Assembly (NCBI GenBank): GCA_947476875.1
Contig: CANJSG010000011.1
Span: 1 to 38,591 of the forward strand
Source: Verrucomicrobiota bacterium
GTDB lineage: Bacteria > Verrucomicrobiota > Verrucomicrobiia > Limisphaerales > CANJSG01
Direction: 5' to 3'
DNA length: 38,591 nt
Positions 34,529 to 38,591 of the stretch are shown piece after piece. Position 1 is the stretch's first letter. Every line of letters begins with the position of its first letter. Made by a program: the position numbers and the translations under genes. The notes beneath the pieces were generated by a model. It saw only the letters and a program-made list of their open reading frames with translations, was not told where the DNA came from and did not search any database.

Positions 34529-37209
34529 TCAAACAGGTTCTGCTTTTTCACCGGAACGGTCACGCCGTCCTTGGGAGGTGTGGTGAGCGTGGCCAGATAG
34601 GCCAGGATGTCCGCCACTTCCTGCTCTTTCAGCAAGAGGCCCAGGGGAGGCATGGGCGAGACTTCCAGTTCCTCAAAGCCCTTGGCCATTTTGGCGTTTG
34701 GATCGACGAGACTTTCGAGGATGTAGGCCTTGTCCGCGCGGACGGCGATGCCGTCGAGGATGGGACCGACATCACCACCCTTGCCTCCGACCATGTGGCA
34801 GGCGGCGCAGGCGGCGGTGGGGGAGTTGAAGAACAGGTCCGCGCCGCGCTTGGGATCGCCGGCCGCGATCTTCACTTCGTCCTGGCCGACGCCGGAGACT
34901 TTGTGGATGCGTCCAAGCAGCGTGATCGTGTCATTCAGGAACGGATCGCTGGTGTTGACCGGCGTCCGTCCGAGCTGGGCCACGACCGTCTCGATCTCCG
35001 GCCGGGTCGGAAACTCGGCGAGTTTCACGAAAGCGGCTTGGCGGGTGATGAGATCAGGGTCCTGGATCACGGCGCTGCTGAAGAACAGCTGCCGTCCGGC
35101 GTCGTTCGCAGGCAGGGCGCGGACCGCGTTGCGGCGGACGGCGGCATCCTTGTCGATGAGCGCCTTCTGATGGATATCCTTGTCGAGAGCGCCCAGGCCT
35201 TCGAGCGACCAGAGGGCGTGGATTGCGCCTTTGCCGCCCTTGCCGGACGCCAAACGCTTCTTGAGGGCGGGAACGGTTTCGGTCTTCTTGTCGTCCACGA
35301 TCCGGCGCTGGGCGGTGAGGCTCCAAAACTGGTTGCCACTATCGAGCGCGGCGACGAGTTCGGGCGCGCTCGCCTTGGCGAGGCTCTTGATGGAGCTGCG
35401 GGGACCGTCCTTCCAGACGGCGCGGTAGATGCGGCCGTGGGTCTGGTCGCGGAGATTGTTCTCCGTCATGTAGGCGCCGCCGGGACCAGTCGTCGCCTTG
35501 ACGCCGGCGCCTTGGACGCTGGGTGTCGGGTTGTGCTGGATGATGAAGCTGTAGAAGTCGATCACCCACACGGCGCCGTCCGGGCCGACATCGGCGAAGA
35601 TCGGCGACATCCATTCATCGGTGCTGGCGAGAAGGTTGAAGCCGTCGTTGGCCTGATAGCCGCCGCCGTCGGGCTGAATGTCCATGATGCCGATCAGCTT
35701 CGCAGTGGGTTCGGTCACGAGCGCCTTGCCCTGAAGCCGGGCCGGGAGCGCGTCGCTGACCATGAAGGAATGGCCGGCGGCCGCGGTGTAGCCGCCGAAG
35801 TTGTCGACCATGCGGACGTTCGGCGTGTTGGGATGCATGCGCATGCCGGGAGCCATCGCCTTGGCGGTCGCCAGTCGTCGCACGTTGGTATTCGGAGCTC
35901 CCGACGCCGCGGTGGTGCCGGGTTTGTCGTCGAGCCGGAACCCGGGACGGAATCCGCCGGGGCCGCTCTTGGCTCCTCCGCCACGCCCGCCGGCGGGCTG
36001 GGTGGGGTTCACGATGTTGGCGGGCAGATAGCCGTAGAACGTCGGGTTGCCGTTGGCCGTCGAGCCGAAGGTGTCGCCAAGGCCATTCTGGCCGAAGCCC
36101 CAGGTGTTGTTGTTGAACTGGTGGAGGAACTGGAGCGTGGATCCGTCGGCCTTGAAGCGGAAGACGCCCTGGCCGAATTGGAGATCGGCTCCTCCGACGT
36201 TGCCGCGGAAGTTCGAGTAGCCGACCGCGCCGTAGAGCCAGTTGTCGAAGCCGCGTCCGAGATTGCTCTGCATCGCGTGCGTGTCGCCCGTGCCCCAGCC
36301 GGGGAGAATGACCTGACGGACATCGGCCTTGTCGTCGCCGTCGGTGTCCTTGAGGAACAGCATGTGGCGCGCTTCTGAAACCATGATGCCACCGTTCACG
36401 AAGGTCAGCGAGGTCGCGAGGTTCAGCTTGTCGGCGAACACGGTGAACTTGTCGGCTATGCCGTCGCCGTCGGTGTCTTCACAGATCTTGATGGAATCCT
36501 TGCCGGGTTCGCCTTCGGGCAAGAGTCCGTGCGGATAGTCGCGCGCTTCCACCACCCAGGCGCGGCCGCGATCGTCCCAAGCCACATACATGGGCTTCAC
36601 GATGTCGGGCTCGGAGGCGAAGAGCTTCAGTTCGAAGTCCGCCGGGACCTGCACATAGCGCAGGCTGTCCCGGGGAGAAAGCGGCGCCTGAAGCTTCACG
36701 GCCTCGGGCCGGCGCTCGTAGTTGGGCACGTCACCCGGCAGACGCTGCAACGACGGCCTCGCGGCGAGGGAGGCTTCCCACTCCGCCTTGGCCTTCTTGC
36801 TGACCGCACCGAGCACGGCGTCGCGCAGGACCGAATCCGTCGGACGCTCGGGATACTTGAGCAGCCCGTTGCCGGCAGACTTGAAGCCATCGAGCTGCTT
36901 CCGGTGATCCGCGCCGAGCTTGTCATCGGCAAGCACCTGCACCACGGCGTCAAAGTGCTTCAAGTAGGCGTCCGTGAGATGGGTGAGATCCGACAGGTGG
37001 TCGAAGTAGATCGCATCGGGCGCCATCGTCTGGCCGGGCAGATAGACGTAGTTCGTCCGCGCGCCACCGAAACCGCCGCCAGCGCGTCCGCCGCTGACCT
37101 CGCCCAGATAGAGGACGTGGAGCGGACGATTCGGAGCGTCGGCCGCGAGGGAGTTGAAGGCCGTCAACCCTCCGGCCAACAGGGTCAGAAGGGGGGTAAG
37201 TTTTCTCAT
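34525..37209 (-). CDS. PVC-type heme-binding dehydrogenase: ThuA-like, beta-propeller, HEAT and cytochrome c fusion
   Basis: This 894-residue exported protein has a signal peptide (about 1-23). A short ThuA-like segment (LHVLYLGEV at 30-38 up to VVQVLAD near 95) appears to lack the rest of the ThuA domain. The propeller at about 185-600 carries calcium-type loops EDTDGDGIADKF (244-255) and KDTDGDDKADVRQ, and family blocks LPGWGTGDTHAMQSNL and GFDNWLYGAVGYSN. HEAT-like repeats (about 610-770) lead to a C-terminal cytochrome c with CAACH at 801-805 and a candidate Met853. Gly/Arg-rich insertions occur at 40-50 and at about 405-445 (GGRGGGAKSGPGGFRPGFR). These proteins are thought to be exported sugar or alcohol dehydrogenases; substrate and electron acceptor are unknown. 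The start at 37209 gives the signal peptide. Confidence 0.88.
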   Translation of the reverse strand: MRKLTPLLTLLAGGLTAFNSLAADAPNRPLHVLYLGEVSGGRAGGGFGGARTNYVYLPGQTMAPDAIYFDHLSDLTHLTDAYLKHFDAVVQVLADDKLGADHRKQLDGFKSAGNGLLKYPERPTDSVLRDAVLGAVSKKAKAEWEASLAARPSLQRLPGDVPNYERRPEAVKLQAPLSPRDSLRYVQVPADFELKLFASEPDIVKPMYVAWDDRGRAWVVEARDYPHGLLPEGEPGKDSIKICEDTDGDGIADKFTVFADKLNLATSLTFVNGGIMVSEARHMLFLKDTDGDDKADVRQVILPGWGTGDTHAMQSNLGRGFDNWLYGAVGYSNFRGNVGGADLQFGQGVFRFKADGSTLQFLHQFNNNTWGFGQNGLGDTFGSTANGNPTFYGYLPANIVNPTQPAGGRGGGAKSGPGGFRPGFRLDDKPGTTAASGAPNTNVRRLATAKAMAPGMRMHPNTPNVRMVDNFGGYTAAAGHSFMVSDALPARLQGKALVTEPTAKLIGIMDIQPDGGGYQANDGFNLLASTDEWMSPIFADVGPDGAVWVIDFYSFIIQHNPTPSVQGAGVKATTGPGGAYMTENNLRDQTHGRIYRAVWKDGPRSSIKSLAKASAPELVAALDSGNQFWSLTAQRRIVDDKKTETVPALKKRLASGKGGKGAIHALWSLEGLGALDKDIHQKALIDKDAAVRRNAVRALPANDAGRQLFFSSAVIQDPDLITRQAAFVKLAEFPTRPEIETVVAQLGRTPVNTSDPFLNDTITLLGRIHKVSGVGQDEVKIAAGDPKRGADLFFNSPTAACAACHMVGGKGGDVGPILDGIAVRADKAYILESLVDPNAKMAKGFEELEVSPMPPLGLLLKEQEVADILAYLATLTTPPKDGVTVPVKKQNLFE

Positions 37210-37249
37210 GTGAGGATCGGTAGGATTGGAAAGGCGTCGTGTCTTGATG

Positions 37250-38591
<1,342 letters not shown>

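Overview
The window is a GC-rich bacterial chromosome segment whose gene content points to the PVC group, most likely Verrucomicrobiota. The pointers are DUF1552 and DUF1592-type proteins, a PVC-type heme-binding dehydrogenase, a secreted metalloprotease with a C-terminal tail common in Verrucomicrobia, hopanoid-type genes and weak or absent Shine-Dalgarno sequences. No rRNA, tRNA, CRISPR array, integrase or transposase gene was seen. The assignment rests on gene content and style, not on a marker gene.

Region 1 (214-7220, minus strand) is a tightly packed eight-gene run, read from 7220 downwards: yicC, gmk, a stand-alone coaC, a membrane histidine kinase, an NtrC-type sigma54 response regulator, a small single-span membrane protein, hpnD (squalene/phytoene synthase family) and hpnK (YdjC family). 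Gaps are 15 bp or less and several junctions overlap, so housekeeping, two-component and hopanoid-type genes may share one transcript.

Region 2 (7367-18793) is a mixed block. It holds a YkuD transpeptidase, proA and an ATP-grasp-like protein (plus); a 1-Cys peroxiredoxin, a 1215-residue secreted metzincin protease and a secreted alpha/beta hydrolase (minus); then deoA and larB (plus). A 210-bp inverted pair of REP-like palindromes lies between deoA and larB and begins on the last base of the deoA stop codon. A degenerate GAAGGACGAA-type inverted repeat lies upstream of the peroxiredoxin gene.

Region 3 (18794-21073) is gene-poor and decaying. It contains a frameshifted remnant of a small membrane protein, a PfkB sugar-kinase pseudogene with an internal deletion, and a divergent shikimate dehydrogenase homologue.

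Region 4 (21074-38591, minus, running off the right edge) is an xylan utilisation locus of 13 genes in one direction with gaps of 64 bp or less. It encodes a secreted GH10 xylanase, five CE1-like esterases (one cut by the window edge), one CE6-type acetylesterase, a GPH-family sugar symporter and a cytoplasmic GH43 beta-xylosidase coupled to it. In the middle sit a DUF1552 protein, a multi-DUF c-type cytochrome (DUF1587/1595/1592/1588/1585), a small beta-sandwich protein and a PVC-type dehydrogenase/cytochrome c fusion. A plausible flow is: xylan is de-esterified and cut outside or in the periplasm, xylo-oligosaccharides enter through the symporter, and GH43 releases xylose inside. The heme proteins suggest an oxidative arm whose substrate is unknown.

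The most unusual pattern is that at least six unrelated exported proteins of this locus carry Gly/Arg/Phe/Pro-rich low-complexity inserts, often inside otherwise ordinary catalytic domains.
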